Shown here: piece after piece, positions 24,117-33,427 of the stretch
Position numbering within the stretch: position 1 is the first letter of the stretch
Layout of the letters: every line of letters starts with the position of its first letter
NCBI GenBank assembly: GCA_017535435.1
Contig: JAFXTY010000007.1
Coordinates: 1 to 33,427 of the forward strand
Direction: 5' to 3'
Length of the DNA: 33,427 nucleotides
Source: Spirochaetia bacterium
GTDB lineage: Bacteria > Spirochaetota > Spirochaetia > CADAEX01
Made by a program: the position numbers and the translations under genes
Notes under the pieces: generated by a model
The model's database searches: none
Told to the model about the DNA's origin: nothing
The model's input: only the letters and a program-made list of their open reading frames with translations

Positions 24117-25577
24117 ATGAGCAAGTTCTTCAAATATTTTGTAAAAAGGTATCCAGGGTTCAAGGAGAAGGTCCTGAAAGGGGAGTACAAGGAAGCCCTG
24201 TCTATCTATGCCGATGCCTATCTGGAGCTGGGCGAGGGAAAGAAGAAGTGGGACGATTACTGGCGGGTCTATTCTGCAGCCTACGACGGGCTTCATCGGC
24301 ATAATTCCACCAGGGAGCGTGATCTAAGGGAGCTGGTGGGGGATGATAAGGCCTTTGATGGTTTCATGGAATATTTCTGCACTCATTATGGCCAGGGGGG
24401 AATCTGCCGGGTGTCAAACAAGCTTTCCAAGGAGGTGAAGGCCGATAAAAAGGTTGAAAGATGTCTGCGGAAGAGACAGCTGATAGCTTTCATTAAACTT
24501 AATATAAAGAAGGGTATTCTGGACAAGAAGAAGTTGTATGAGGAGGCGAAGCAGTATATTCAGGAATTTATCATAAGCCGGCGTCTGGAAGTTTTTAAGG
24601 AATATATGAAGAATCTTCTTAACTTGGAGCCGGAGATTAAAATGTTTATGTCTGTGTTACAGGAATTCGGCAGAGATTATAATTTATTATTAAATTACCA
24701 GTGGAAATATGATAATGTTGAGAATTCGGCACGGCACGCCGTGGAGGATTTTTTATACTGGCAGGCCGCAAGATATATAAACAGAAAGGGAACCGGTCGT
24801 AATATACCTACAAATGCACTGACTGCCAACCTTAAGGCAAATCCACTCCTTTTCGACCTGGTGGAAGACAAGCGGGACAGGAAGGTGTTGCTCAGGTCAT
24901 TCCGTTATCAGAAGAGAGCCACCTATACAGAGGCTATGAACTACAGACTGATAAATGCAGCTGTGCACCGATTAGATAATGATGATACCTTGGAGAGAAT
25001 CCAGACATCAAAGGTGGTGGCTGGTCCGAAGACATTGAAGGAATTCAAGGATTTAAAAAATGCCAAGAACAAGTACCTTCGTAATATAATTGACTATTAT
25101 TGGCGAGCCCGGCCGGTAATAGATTTCCTGGATGAGCGTCTTGCCAACGCTATGATAGAAGTTATATCTACCCCAAGGCTTGAGCGGCTATTGCCGGAGC
25201 AGCGGAAATTCCTTGACTCCCTGCCCACAGCAGATGCATCCAACAAGGATCAGTGTGTTAAAGTCTTCAACCGCATTATCGGAATATACACATTCAGCAC
25301 CCGGGTCAAGAACATCAGCCGCAGAGACTACTATGATTATTACGAATCTCTGATGGTCCGCGATAAGAACAAGAAGGAAAGGAAATGGGTCAAACCTTTG
25401 GGTGAGTCATTGGATGTATACGAGCCCAGACTGAAAAAATATTCCCAGGATGAGTATGAGTATGTGCAGACAGAGGAAGGCTATACTCTGGCCCGTTACG
25501 ACTGCTCTGGCAACCTGTGCATGGGAGCGGAGAAGGGGAGCTATGTGAAGATGAAAGGGAACAAATTAAGCATTTAA
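24117..25577 (+). CDS. Hypothetical basic, helical protein (486 aa)
   Basis: I do not recognise this 486-residue protein. It begins MSKFFKYFVKRYPGFKEKVL and is mostly helical, rich in Lys, Arg, Tyr and Asp, without signal peptide, membrane segment or known catalytic motif. Short patches may be useful in a search: WDDYWRVYSAAYDGLHRH, EDFLYWQAARYINRKGTGR and SRRDYYDYYESLMVRDKNKK. The C-terminus ends in a short beta-like CSGNLCMGAEKGSYVKMK. I chose the ATG at 24117 because an in-frame start at 24066 would overlap the promoter. The last 12 nt overlap the 3' end of the convergent helicase gene, so it sits at the edge of the AT-rich island; its own composition is intermediate. It could be core or part of the island. 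Confidence 0.68.
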   Translation: MSKFFKYFVKRYPGFKEKVLKGEYKEALSIYADAYLELGEGKKKWDDYWRVYSAAYDGLHRHNSTRERDLRELVGDDKAFDGFMEYFCTHYGQGGICRVSNKLSKEVKADKKVERCLRKRQLIAFIKLNIKKGILDKKKLYEEAKQYIQEFIISRRLEVFKEYMKNLLNLEPEIKMFMSVLQEFGRDYNLLLNYQWKYDNVENSARHAVEDFLYWQAARYINRKGTGRNIPTNALTANLKANPLLFDLVEDKRDRKVLLRSFRYQKRATYTEAMNYRLINAAVHRLDNDDTLERIQTSKVVAGPKTLKEFKDLKNAKNKYLRNIIDYYWRARPVIDFLDERLANAMIEVISTPRLERLLPEQRKFLDSLPTADASNKDQCVKVFNRIIGIYTFSTRVKNISRRDYYDYYESLMVRDKNKKERKWVKPLGESLDVYEPRLKKYSQDEYEYVQTEEGYTLARYDCSGNLCMGAEKGSYVKMKGNKLSI

Positions 25578-28226
25578 GAACACACTGAATAATTCGTAGT
25601 CAACTTCTCTGAATTCGAAATTATTTGATTTAACAAGAGTTGATTTTATTAGATCCTTAAATTCTGTGGTATCAACTTGTTTTATTGTCTCAAGTTCATT
25701 TTCCGCTGGTTTCAAACTGTCAATTATTTTGAAGAAGCAGTCTTCAGTTATTACTTCTAAGGAGGTACCGGTTTGCTTTATGACAATAAACCTACTTGAA
25801 ACATTTCCACGAGAATATGTTACCCGGTCATATACTCTGAAAACGAAGTAAGATGAGTCGCCACTTATTAAACACATGGATTCTTTCAGATTGTTTGAAA
25901 AATCAAGGGCTTTCTGAAAGATTTTATGTCCAACACCACAAATATCATCGGGTTTTTCATTGTTTTCTGTCTTACGCTTAAAAATCAAATTCTCATATTC
26001 ATCTTTTATGCCAAATTCGTTATCCCATGATTTAGGGGTAAGAAATGAAAAATGAATATTATCTTTTGATGTTATTCTTCGTCCGTTCATTTTAACAGCA
26101 TTCTTAAAGAATGGTATTAAATCTGGTAGATCCAACTTTGGCACAGAATTCAAACCACTTAAATTGAATTTTGCAGCATTGCCTACAATATTTCTTAAAG
26201 CAGTAAGTGCATCAGTATCACCAAGTCTTTGAGTTTTTTTGTCAAACCATTGATCATAACTTTCCGTATTCTTTGACAAACCTTCAAAATAGACTTCATC
26301 AAAGAATCCCTGGCTCTGCATTCCAAGCACTAGCTGCATGATGTCTTCAGGATCCCCCATCCCTGCTAAAAAGGTTTTTTTAATTTCAACAAGTTTATTT
26401 TGCAATTTATTCCAGATTCTTGACTCTACAGTTCCCATATTTCTAAAAGAAAGGACATCTACAGGTTTTGTTTGTCCATATCGATTAAGACGGCCAACAC
26501 GTTGGTGCAGTCGCATAGGGTTCCATGGGAGGTCTATGTGAACCAGCACATGACATTTTTTCTGGAGGTCAATTCCTTCGCCAGCTGCTTCTGTAGAAAC
26601 CAAAAAACGTATTCTTCCTTCATTAAAATTATCCGCAGAAGTTGTTCTGTTTTCACTTAATTCAATTGTTGCTCCAGATTCCAGTTGAACATAAGGAAGG
26701 CGATTGTCTCCGTTGATAAAACCGACACTGCTTTTACCCCATTTTTTTATCAATGCAGAAATCATCAATGCCTGAGTCCGCTTATATTCGGTAAATAGGA
26801 GAACCGGCTCATTAGGGTATTCTTTTTCGATTGTCTCAACGATTTTATTAATCCTGCTTTCTTCCTTGATTGTGTCTGCCAGTGCAATTAGCTCTTTAAG
26901 ATGTTCGGCTTCGTTTTTCATAAGGACAAGAGAATCACCAATAGAATCACCCAAATACTTCTTAAAGATTTCTCTTAATTCATCTTTCTCGTCTTCATCT
27001 TCAAAAATCGATTCAAGTTCATCAGGCAAAAAATCTTTTTCAAGCATCTGTAATTCGTTTTCTTTTGTTTTTATGGTGGTTTCAAACTTTTTTAGGCGGG
27101 TTTTAAAAGCAGCTTTTACAGCATATATAGAACTTGAGGCAATCTTTTGCAGAGTAATTAAAACAAGTATAATCTGTTGACAGATTCGTGCATCCTGGGT
27201 TACGGCATAGGCTTTGCCTTCCAAGATAAACTCGGACATTTTATTGTAGAACTCTTCTTCTGCAGGGGTATAGTCAAAAGTTCCTGGATGTTGTCGCAAT
27301 TCCTTAAATAGTTTTTCCCCTTTCATGTCTGTGACATTTTGTTTATTATTCCTTATGAAATAATGGCTTAGTTGTTCATATTGTGCTGTATCTCCTTTTT
27401 TTTCAGAGAAAACATCAGGGTTAACAAGTCTCATTAAGGCCCAGAATCCATAGTTTTTACCCCGATGCGGTGTTCCGGTAAAGAATAGGCAAGAATCCAC
27501 TTTATTGGCTTCTTCAATCTTTTCCATGAGCTGGAATCCAAGTGTTTTCCCTTGCCTTTCATCAGCATTCATATGATGAGCCTCATCCACTATAATAAGA
27601 TCCCATTTTTCTGATCCAAGAAGTCTATCTTGGCGTTCTTTGCGGAGTTTTTCATTTACTTGTGTCAATGCAGGCATGGAAGCAACCACAAATAATCTCC
27701 TTCCTTCCCAGAAGCCGCTTTTTTCTGTATCTTGATTTGGCGTATACTTTGTTAGACGGATATCAAACATTTTTCTTAATCGTTCTTGCCACTGTTCAAC
27801 AAGTGGTGCCGGGGTAAGTATAAGCAATCTGTTTACTTTTCCAGAGGCAATGAGTGGCCAGAGTATAAGTCCAGCTTCTATGGTTTTTCCAAGTCCTACA
27901 TCATCGGCAATAAGGTAGCGGAAAGGCCATTTCTTTATTACTCTATTACAGACCCAGAGCTGGTGTGGGAGTAAGTCCACATTAGATTTTGAGAAAATAC
28001 CCCAGGAATCATTAATTGATTGTATTAAAGCCGCTTGAGTGCGAAGGATACAAGGATCAAATTCATCAAAGCTGGTAGTATTTAACTTATCTTCCACAGA
28101 AAGATGTACTTCAATTTCAGATTTAGGACATTCTTCAATTCCATGTGGAAATCGAAGAATAAAAGTACTATCTGCTTCTTGAATAAGAGTTCCATTACCG
28201 AATTTTTTATGAAAGTATTGTGGCAT
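25566..28226 (-). CDS. RapA/SNF2-like DEAD/DEAH helicase of an accessory (probable defence) module
   Basis: An 886-residue superfamily 2 translocase. A small N-terminal beta domain (about residues 1-45, [10 protein letters not shown] and [13 protein letters not shown]) is followed by the Q-like motif LLPHQ (85-89), Walker A DDVGLGKT (108-115), DEAHH (214-218), FTGTPHRGK near 250, then [12 protein letters not shown] and [10 protein letters not shown] (576-585) in the second lobe. This order fits RapA-like and DISARM DrmD-like SNF2 helicases. The C-terminal 280 residues are not recognised. The start lies within the 3' end of the giant ATPase gene (20-nt overlap), so the two are coupled. Base composition is much more AT-rich than the core genes, suggesting transfer. 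No nuclease motif is seen; any nuclease would have to be elsewhere. Confidence 0.85.
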   Translation of the reverse strand: MPQYFHKKFGNGTLIQEADSTFILRFPHGIEECPKSEIEVHLSVEDKLNTTSFDEFDPCILRTQAALIQSINDSWGIFSKSNVDLLPHQLWVCNRVIKKWPFRYLIADDVGLGKTIEAGLILWPLIASGKVNRLLILTPAPLVEQWQERLRKMFDIRLTKYTPNQDTEKSGFWEGRRLFVVASMPALTQVNEKLRKERQDRLLGSEKWDLIIVDEAHHMNADERQGKTLGFQLMEKIEEANKVDSCLFFTGTPHRGKNYGFWALMRLVNPDVFSEKKGDTAQYEQLSHYFIRNNKQNVTDMKGEKLFKELRQHPGTFDYTPAEEEFYNKMSEFILEGKAYAVTQDARICQQIILVLITLQKIASSSIYAVKAAFKTRLKKFETTIKTKENELQMLEKDFLPDELESIFEDEDEKDELREIFKKYLGDSIGDSLVLMKNEAEHLKELIALADTIKEESRINKIVETIEKEYPNEPVLLFTEYKRTQALMISALIKKWGKSSVGFINGDNRLPYVQLESGATIELSENRTTSADNFNEGRIRFLVSTEAAGEGIDLQKKCHVLVHIDLPWNPMRLHQRVGRLNRYGQTKPVDVLSFRNMGTVESRIWNKLQNKLVEIKKTFLAGMGDPEDIMQLVLGMQSQGFFDEVYFEGLSKNTESYDQWFDKKTQRLGDTDALTALRNIVGNAAKFNLSGLNSVPKLDLPDLIPFFKNAVKMNGRRITSKDNIHFSFLTPKSWDNEFGIKDEYENLIFKRKTENNEKPDDICGVGHKIFQKALDFSNNLKESMCLISGDSSYFVFRVYDRVTYSRGNVSSRFIVIKQTGTSLEVITEDCFFKIIDSLKPAENELETIKQVDTTEFKDLIKSTLVKSNNFEFREVDYELFSVFLNA

Positions 28227-31200
28227 TTTCTATTTGCTCCCATAATTTTTCATCAAATAATTTTATAAGAAGAGGAATATCATAGTAACCATCAAAGGTT
28301 GCTTTTTGTCTATTCCCATCAAAAATATTTAATAATTCATTATATATTTCGCTACTGGTTTTTGTGTAATCATTATCTTTTGTTTTAAATATCGCCTTTA
28401 TAATTCTTTGCTTTGGCATATAGGCATGCTCCACAGCCCCTTCGCCTTTTATTACATTGTGGAGCAATAATTCGCGAATAATTAAGGAAGCACCTATTCT
28501 AAGGGTTCTTTGAAGAGTTGGTGCATGAATGTCTGTTCCAGAAAGAAAATCCCATGCCTCAGGGGTAAGCATTTTTTTAATTAAAGATGCAGCTTTCTCT
28601 TCATAATTAAATTTCGTGAAAATATATTCATATATATCAGAATATTCCCAAACTTTTATAAGCTTTGGAATAGGGGACATCCAATGGAAATATAACTCAT
28701 TAAGTTGCTGGTTTCGTGTTTCACAGAACTCAGTTATCATTTCAATCCATTTGTCTTTGTTTTCAGATGGTTTTTTATTAGATAAATAATTAAACATCTG
28801 ACCATTCCCGAGTTCTGATATTTGTTTAATAAAACTTTTTATAGTTGTGTCTGAATTATTCCATCCTATACATTGATAAACGCCCAAAAAGAATAAAATA
28901 AACCATTCGAACTTATACTTGGTAAGATCTTTTTCATATTTAGCCAGGGCATCTTCATCGTCATTATCAGGTTTGTCTGGTTTTTTAAATGTGAATTTAC
29001 TGAAATTGAATTCCTGTGGTACTAGTTTTTCATAATAATTGTTTAGAATCTTATTTCGTTTATCTTTATCTTGTGTTAATTTATGCCATGTATCATAGAC
29101 ATTATTCAGAGAGAATTGGGTATAATCATAGGTATTATCTTCATTTTCTTCCTCTGTATAGGGGAAAATGGCATTAGATGCAGTATTAGTGCTGGAAGTT
29201 GTCTGAGCTTCAGTTCGTTGTTTTCTAAGTTCTTCTAGTTCTGCAGCCATTATACGACAAGCGTTACTATTTGTATTAAACAAAGGATTTTCTTTTAGGA
29301 ATGCCTTCATTTCAACAGAATATTCATTCGCAATGGTATTTTTAGGGGGGGCATCATCAGAAAATAATATTTCTGTACAACGAACTGGATTATCTAATTT
29401 ATTTATAAGTGAGTACTTGTCGATATCATCAAGATTATCACCATGTATTCCAGGTATTTGTAGAATACAATTTAATAAATCAACTGTTAATATTTTCCCA
29501 TTTTTGCCATTATATTCTTTTTCTGGAATAAAATCTAAGATTTTTGACAACTCAAAAGGCTTAATAGTATTACTAATTTTATCTGGTAATGCCTCTTTGG
29601 CATTGTGAGTTATAACTTTGTAAAGACCCTGTTTACACTTATCTAAATAATTCTGTATTGGTTGCAAAAGTATTTGAGGGTTGTCATTATAATTTCCTGT
29701 CGCGACAGAAAGAATTGTTGTATTATCTTGAAATTTTAATGTGCCATTCCAACCCGATGGGATTAACTCGGTTACATTGTAAACAGATGCAATTGCTTCT
29801 TTTGCAAAGCGTTTAAAAGAAGAATTGCTACGATATAATGTATCAACTAACAAGTTTAAAATATTTTGCAAATATGAATCATTTTTAATTGTTGATAGTA
29901 TTTCCCCGAAATTAGCTCCAATAACAGAAAGTAACTCCTTCTCTTTTTCTAAATTGACAAAAGTTCTTCCTGTATTTACTTCAAATGAAGCATCTATAGC
30001 AAACGGCAAATTAATATTATTTAATTGAATTAACGGTGTTAACTCCCATATTCTTCTAATTTTATCTGAAAGAGGAATGATACTATTGTTTTCAATTTGA
30101 AAGGCAATTTTATATTTAATAGAGCCAGTATTTTGTGTAAATAACAAATATTTCTGATTATAATTTTTGTACTTATATACTTTTATATTGGCAGAATTAA
30201 AAACATGAGACTCATCTTCTTGGGGTTGGTATTGTTCATCATTTATTACTATTTTTTTAATTTTTTTGGAGAAAAGTGGAAGTAAAAATATATTATTTTT
30301 AAATTCATTTAAGACAGATTCAATATTTATTTCAGGTTTTAATTCTATTTCAAATCGAGTTTCATCTGGGGTTAACGGTTTGCTGAGTTTTATTTCATTA
30401 CCATTGCCTTTCCCCTTTCCAGTATAAGGATACATGCCACCTAATATCTTACATATAATATCACCACTTGCTATTACAGGACTTTCACATATGGTATAAA
30501 TACTCTTAAACCCTAATCCAAACCTTCCTGTATCACCATCATTAGAATCTTTATTTGTTGAATCAAAAGAAAGCATATTTATAAGGTCATCACATCCTTT
30601 CGTTTTCCCATTAATAGTGATATTGGAATTTATCTTTCTGCCGAAGTGACTAACACACAGGTGTTGATCATTAGTTTTTATAACAAAATCATTTAGTACT
30701 GAATGCTTATTATCGCTTAAATACAATTCATTTATACAATCATCAGCATTTTGGAATAGTTCAAATAAAACAGAAGTTGGACTATACTCATGACTTTTTA
30801 TTATATTTACAACAGCATCATAGACATTTTCCCTAAAATCTTGATTGTCTATTAATAGTTCTCTTAATTTTTCTAAAGCATCTTGTGCTTCCTTTGATTC
30901 AGCATTTTCTTGATATTTTGACAACCAAATATTTGCATCCTTATTCTTTGTCATTTTAAGTCTTTTTAAAGTATATGGAAGGCCTTTGGTAATATAATTA
31001 ATAGTATTATCAATAGTGATTTGATCTGAGTCATTAAATGTTTTAATGATTTTTTCTACTAGATTATTTATTCTTTCCTTTTCTGAATTTGCAATTGCTG
31101 CATTATAATAAACTTTGCTTAAGTAAAATTTATTGAAGAGTTCATGTATAATTTTTTGTATTGTTTTTTCTGCATCTTGTCCCAAATTATCTCCGACAGG

Positions 31201-33339
31201 AGCAAGATATATACTCCATTCTTTTTGTCCTTTTTCTATGCCAATATAATAATGTTTGGGATTACGTTTCACATCTATTGCTTTGAATGATAGTGATTTC
31301 AACCTAATACATGGATTTCTTAATATATATATGCCAGATTTGCCCTGCGGAAAATCTATTAGATCTTTTATTTCTTTATTTTTTTCAAGGACATTGATTC
31401 TATTCGGCTGACTTTGCGATGCAAGCATTCTGTATTCACCACCAAAGAAGAAAAGCAACAGATAAATTATTTTTAAATTATATTGGCTTTTCGTCCAACT
31501 TGATACAAAATTATCAATACTATATGAAACAAATGAATTCATATTTTCAGAAATAATTGAATTTATGTCTAAGCTATAATATGTCTTAAAAAAATATAAC
31601 TCTCTTATATCAGTGGTATAATAATGGAGAGTTTTATATATATTTTCAGGCAATCGTTGAGAAGGATTAATAAAATCATTAATTGTTCCAACTATTTTAT
31701 CAGGGCTAACCCAGTTCTCTCCATCAGCTGTTGGATAAAGAATATTATTTAAGACTTCAAAACGTGTTGTTCCGGGGCAATTAGTACTTAATTTACAGTA
31801 GTGATCTAATATGTCGCCAAATACTTGGATTGCAATTTTATTGATTTTCTTATTGCCATTTGCAGCCCCAGAAATATCTTTTAAAAGATTATACAATAAT
31901 TCTAATGTAGGTCCATTGTTATTTTTAATCTTTTTATAATAGACTTCTAGTTTGTCTTGATACTCTTTAGATATCAAATTGAAAATTTTAAATATTGGTT
32001 CGCTGTCAGATTCTTTCAATAAAAAAATTAGATTATTAAGCGAATTTTCTGCGATAATATAATCAAAATAGCAGGCATTGGTTGATTTTTTAATAATAAT
32101 ATCTAAAATATTTTCAACTCTAAAGAAATTTTGATCAATGAAAAGCAATTTAATATGATTTTTTGCACTATTTCCCTTTAAATCATTAATAGTAACAAAA
32201 TCATATTTATTTTTTAAGCAATTAACTAAAGCATCATTATCATCTATATTTATTAAAATCTTATCAGGGATAATCTGATTGGGACAACACTTTTTACCAT
32301 TGTTTAATTCAATGCAAGGTTTGTCCATTAACTTGTGGCAACAGACATCATCTGAGAGCATTTGAACCGCATCGGAAAGATAATCTTGTACAATATATTG
32401 CTGATAATTAATAGGAATCATACAATCAGTTTGATTATATTTACTATATAAAGTAAACCAAAAACTCTTTTTATATTCTGAATCTGAATAACATAAACCA
32501 GAATCTTGTGCTAAAGAATTTTTATTCATTCCAGAGAGAATAAACTTATAGATTTCTTTAAAATCCTGCCTGTTTTTTATTTCATCTTTTATTTTATTTT
32601 TGTTGCTATTAATATAAGAAAGTAATGTGATAATAAACCTATCTTTTAGGGCTAGGTCTTTACATGGATTATGAAATAGCAATTCTTTTTGTCCACATAA
32701 TGATAATAATATTCCATTTATATCCTCAGTTAATGCATTAACATTTTCCTGTATATAATTGACAGAAACAGAGTAAATATTTACTTGAGGATTAGTTTTA
32801 AGAATATATTTTAGATAAATTGTTATTAAATCTGTTTTTTCTTTTTGATGTTTAAATAATGCACTTGTTTTACTTATATTTATAATGTCTTTAATATTTT
32901 TATATGCTAAAAGTCTCTCTTCAGGTTTTTCATCTTTAATAAAAAAGCGGAATAATTTACAAACAACTAATTCATCATATTTACTCAAAATATTTTGAAG
33001 ACTATCACGATTTTTATCATAAAGAGCATAAAATAAATGATGATGGAAATCGGGAGTATATTTGTTTATTTCTTGCCATAATATTTCCCTATTTGATAAC
33101 CCTTTCCCTTTTATATTTAAATAGTCAGGAACAAACAAGATTTTCGAATCAGTTATTCCTATTCTTTCCTTCCATATTTTTTTTAATAGCTCCCAATTGT
33201 CATTAATTTTAACTGGAATAATTATATCATTTTGGTTCAAATTATTAATGTAATTAATTAAACTCGATAATTCATTGTTGGTTTTAATTTCATCTTCTAA
33301 GCTTTCATTTATAGCTTCTAAGCGATTTGCCGGATCCAT
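28207..33339 (-). CDS. Giant sacsin-like GHKL (HATPase) protein, true N-terminus uncertain
   Basis: A reading frame of 1710 codons from the ATG at 33339. The middle holds an Hsp90/sacsin-type GHKL ATPase domain: N-box [11 protein letters not shown] at about 857-867 and G-box [15 protein letters not shown] at about 934-948. Residues about 20-840 and 1300-1710 are long, AT-rich, unrecognised helical regions. A low-complexity Thr/Ser/Asn then Glu/Asp stretch lies near 1385-1425. Sacsin-like ATPase proteins are frequent in bacterial defence loci. The frame's first about 15 residues, [13 protein letters not shown], belong to HemB, not to this family, and the frame remains open upstream to the window edge. 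There is no ribosome site before the ATG and no other Met for about 270 codons, so the real start is missing, fused, or at a non-ATG codon. It overlaps the helicase gene by 20 nt. Confidence 0.75.
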   Translation of the reverse strand: MDPANRLEAINESLEDEIKTNNELSSLINYINNLNQNDIIIPVKINDNWELLKKIWKERIGITDSKILFVPDYLNIKGKGLSNREILWQEINKYTPDFHHHLFYALYDKNRDSLQNILSKYDELVVCKLFRFFIKDEKPEERLLAYKNIKDIINISKTSALFKHQKEKTDLITIYLKYILKTNPQVNIYSVSVNYIQENVNALTEDINGILLSLCGQKELLFHNPCKDLALKDRFIITLLSYINSNKNKIKDEIKNRQDFKEIYKFILSGMNKNSLAQDSGLCYSDSEYKKSFWFTLYSKYNQTDCMIPINYQQYIVQDYLSDAVQMLSDDVCCHKLMDKPCIELNNGKKCCPNQIIPDKILINIDDNDALVNCLKNKYDFVTINDLKGNSAKNHIKLLFIDQNFFRVENILDIIIKKSTNACYFDYIIAENSLNNLIFLLKESDSEPIFKIFNLISKEYQDKLEVYYKKIKNNNGPTLELLYNLLKDISGAANGNKKINKIAIQVFGDILDHYCKLSTNCPGTTRFEVLNNILYPTADGENWVSPDKIVGTINDFINPSQRLPENIYKTLHYYTTDIRELYFFKTYYSLDINSIISENMNSFVSYSIDNFVSSWTKSQYNLKIIYLLLFFFGGEYRMLASQSQPNRINVLEKNKEIKDLIDFPQGKSGIYILRNPCIRLKSLSFKAIDVKRNPKHYYIGIEKGQKEWSIYLAPVGDNLGQDAEKTIQKIIHELFNKFYLSKVYYNAAIANSEKERINNLVEKIIKTFNDSDQITIDNTINYITKGLPYTLKRLKMTKNKDANIWLSKYQENAESKEAQDALEKLRELLIDNQDFRENVYDAVVNIIKSHEYSPTSVLFELFQNADDCINELYLSDNKHSVLNDFVIKTNDQHLCVSHFGRKINSNITINGKTKGCDDLINMLSFDSTNKDSNDGDTGRFGLGFKSIYTICESPVIASGDIICKILGGMYPYTGKGKGNGNEIKLSKPLTPDETRFEIELKPEINIESVLNEFKNNIFLLPLFSKKIKKIVINDEQYQPQEDESHVFNSANIKVYKYKNYNQKYLLFTQNTGSIKYKIAFQIENNSIIPLSDKIRRIWELTPLIQLNNINLPFAIDASFEVNTGRTFVNLEKEKELLSVIGANFGEILSTIKNDSYLQNILNLLVDTLYRSNSSFKRFAKEAIASVYNVTELIPSGWNGTLKFQDNTTILSVATGNYNDNPQILLQPIQNYLDKCKQGLYKVITHNAKEALPDKISNTIKPFELSKILDFIPEKEYNGKNGKILTVDLLNCILQIPGIHGDNLDDIDKYSLINKLDNPVRCTEILFSDDAPPKNTIANEYSVEMKAFLKENPLFNTNSNACRIMAAELEELRKQRTEAQTTSSTNTASNAIFPYTEEENEDNTYDYTQFSLNNVYDTWHKLTQDKDKRNKILNNYYEKLVPQEFNFSKFTFKKPDKPDNDDEDALAKYEKDLTKYKFEWFILFFLGVYQCIGWNNSDTTIKSFIKQISELGNGQMFNYLSNKKPSENKDKWIEMITEFCETRNQQLNELYFHWMSPIPKLIKVWEYSDIYEYIFTKFNYEEKAASLIKKMLTPEAWDFLSGTDIHAPTLQRTLRIGASLIIRELLLHNVIKGEGAVEHAYMPKQRIIKAIFKTKDNDYTKTSSEIYNELLNIFDGNRQKATFDGYYDIPLLIKLFDEKLWEQIENATILS

Positions 33340-33427
33340 TTGATACGAGCTTCTATCGCCAAAACAAGGTGTGCTTTCGGCTACATCGCGAAACGGACCA
33401 TAATAACCACTAGCAAATTTGGTCGAA
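33290..33427 (-). pseudogene. hemB: Fragment of hemB (porphobilinogen synthase), fused in frame to the sacsin-like gene
   Basis: Reading the minus strand from the window edge, the frame encodes [17 protein letters not shown], then [14 protein letters not shown] and LEAINES. This closely matches the conserved HemB stretch FASAFYGPFRDA...[20 protein letters not shown] that lies shortly before the catalytic lysine segment (VKPALxYLD). Similarity ends near 33295, where HemB should continue DIEEGAD...VKPA; instead the AT-rich sacsin-like sequence follows without a frame break. So the 3' part of hemB, including that lysine, is missing here. HemB joins two 5-aminolevulinates into porphobilinogen for haem. 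The ATG at 33339 is the internal HemB Met of YQMDPANR. Whether this is an integration into hemB, a gene fusion or an assembly chimera cannot be decided from this window. Confidence 0.85.

Noticed and set aside
33337-33339. ATG at 33339 as the true start of the sacsin-like protein
   Set aside because: It is the internal Met of the conserved HemB motif YQMDPANR, has no ribosome site and the frame continues upstream.
1-33427. CRISPR array, prophage genes or insertion sequences
   Set aside because: No regularly spaced repeats, phage structural genes, integrase or transposase were recognised anywhere in the window.

Overview
The window looks like a piece of an anaerobic, host-associated spirochaete chromosome, most likely Treponema or a close relative. 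The grounds are the block dnaG, rpoD, zinc-ribbon coiled-coil gene, rnpB, TPR gene (an order I recall from treponemes), an oxygen-sensitive class III ribonucleotide reductase operon, a BspA/LrrA-type leucine-rich-repeat protein, and LpoB/COG3014-type lipoproteins. The assignment rests on recall, not on a search.

Layout. 1-1931: end of rny, then ymdB and tlyA, tightly packed. 1921-2556 (minus): a HAD phosphatase. 2614-2852: promoter, tRNA-Thr(UGU), tRNA-Tyr(GUA) and terminator. 2867-4529: an ATGA-coupled operon of a YkgJ-like metal-cluster protein, an unrecognised 65-residue protein and mltG. 4531-4852: a small membrane protein with its own promoter. 4891-10912: the information-processing block dnaG, rpoD, zinc-ribbon protein, RNase P RNA and a TPR protein. 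10915-14709 (minus): nrdR-nrdD-(glycyl-radical/thioredoxin protein)-nrdG behind a promoter carrying a likely NrdR box. 14787-16271 (minus): a short RecQ helicase. 16343-18935: lpoB, a COG3014 lipoprotein and queH. 18982-20519 (minus): HAD nucleotidase and endonuclease IV. 20565-21763: an amidohydrolase and an RRM RNA-binding protein. 21775-23982 (minus): the LRR protein. 24066-25577: an orphan 486-residue protein. 25566-33427 (minus): a strikingly AT-rich accessory module of a RapA/SNF2-type helicase and a giant GHKL (sacsin-like) ATPase protein, whose reading frame runs upstream, uninterrupted, into a fragment of hemB at the right edge.

How the genes work together. The left three quarters is ordinary core chromosome: RNA turnover, rRNA modification, replication priming, housekeeping sigma factor, tRNA processing, anaerobic dNTP synthesis, DNA repair and envelope assembly. 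The last 8 kb has foreign composition and the look of a defence module.

Most notable points: (1) the in-frame hemB to sacsin-like ATPase junction at the right end, either a real integration/fusion or an assembly chimera; (2) the two-gene helicase plus GHKL ATPase module, a candidate anti-phage system; (3) a class III ribonucleotide reductase whose glycyl-radical loop is absent from NrdD and sits instead on the next gene, fused to a thioredoxin domain; (4) four genes whose consensus promoters place the -10 box only 6-7 nt before the start codon, implying leaderless mRNAs.
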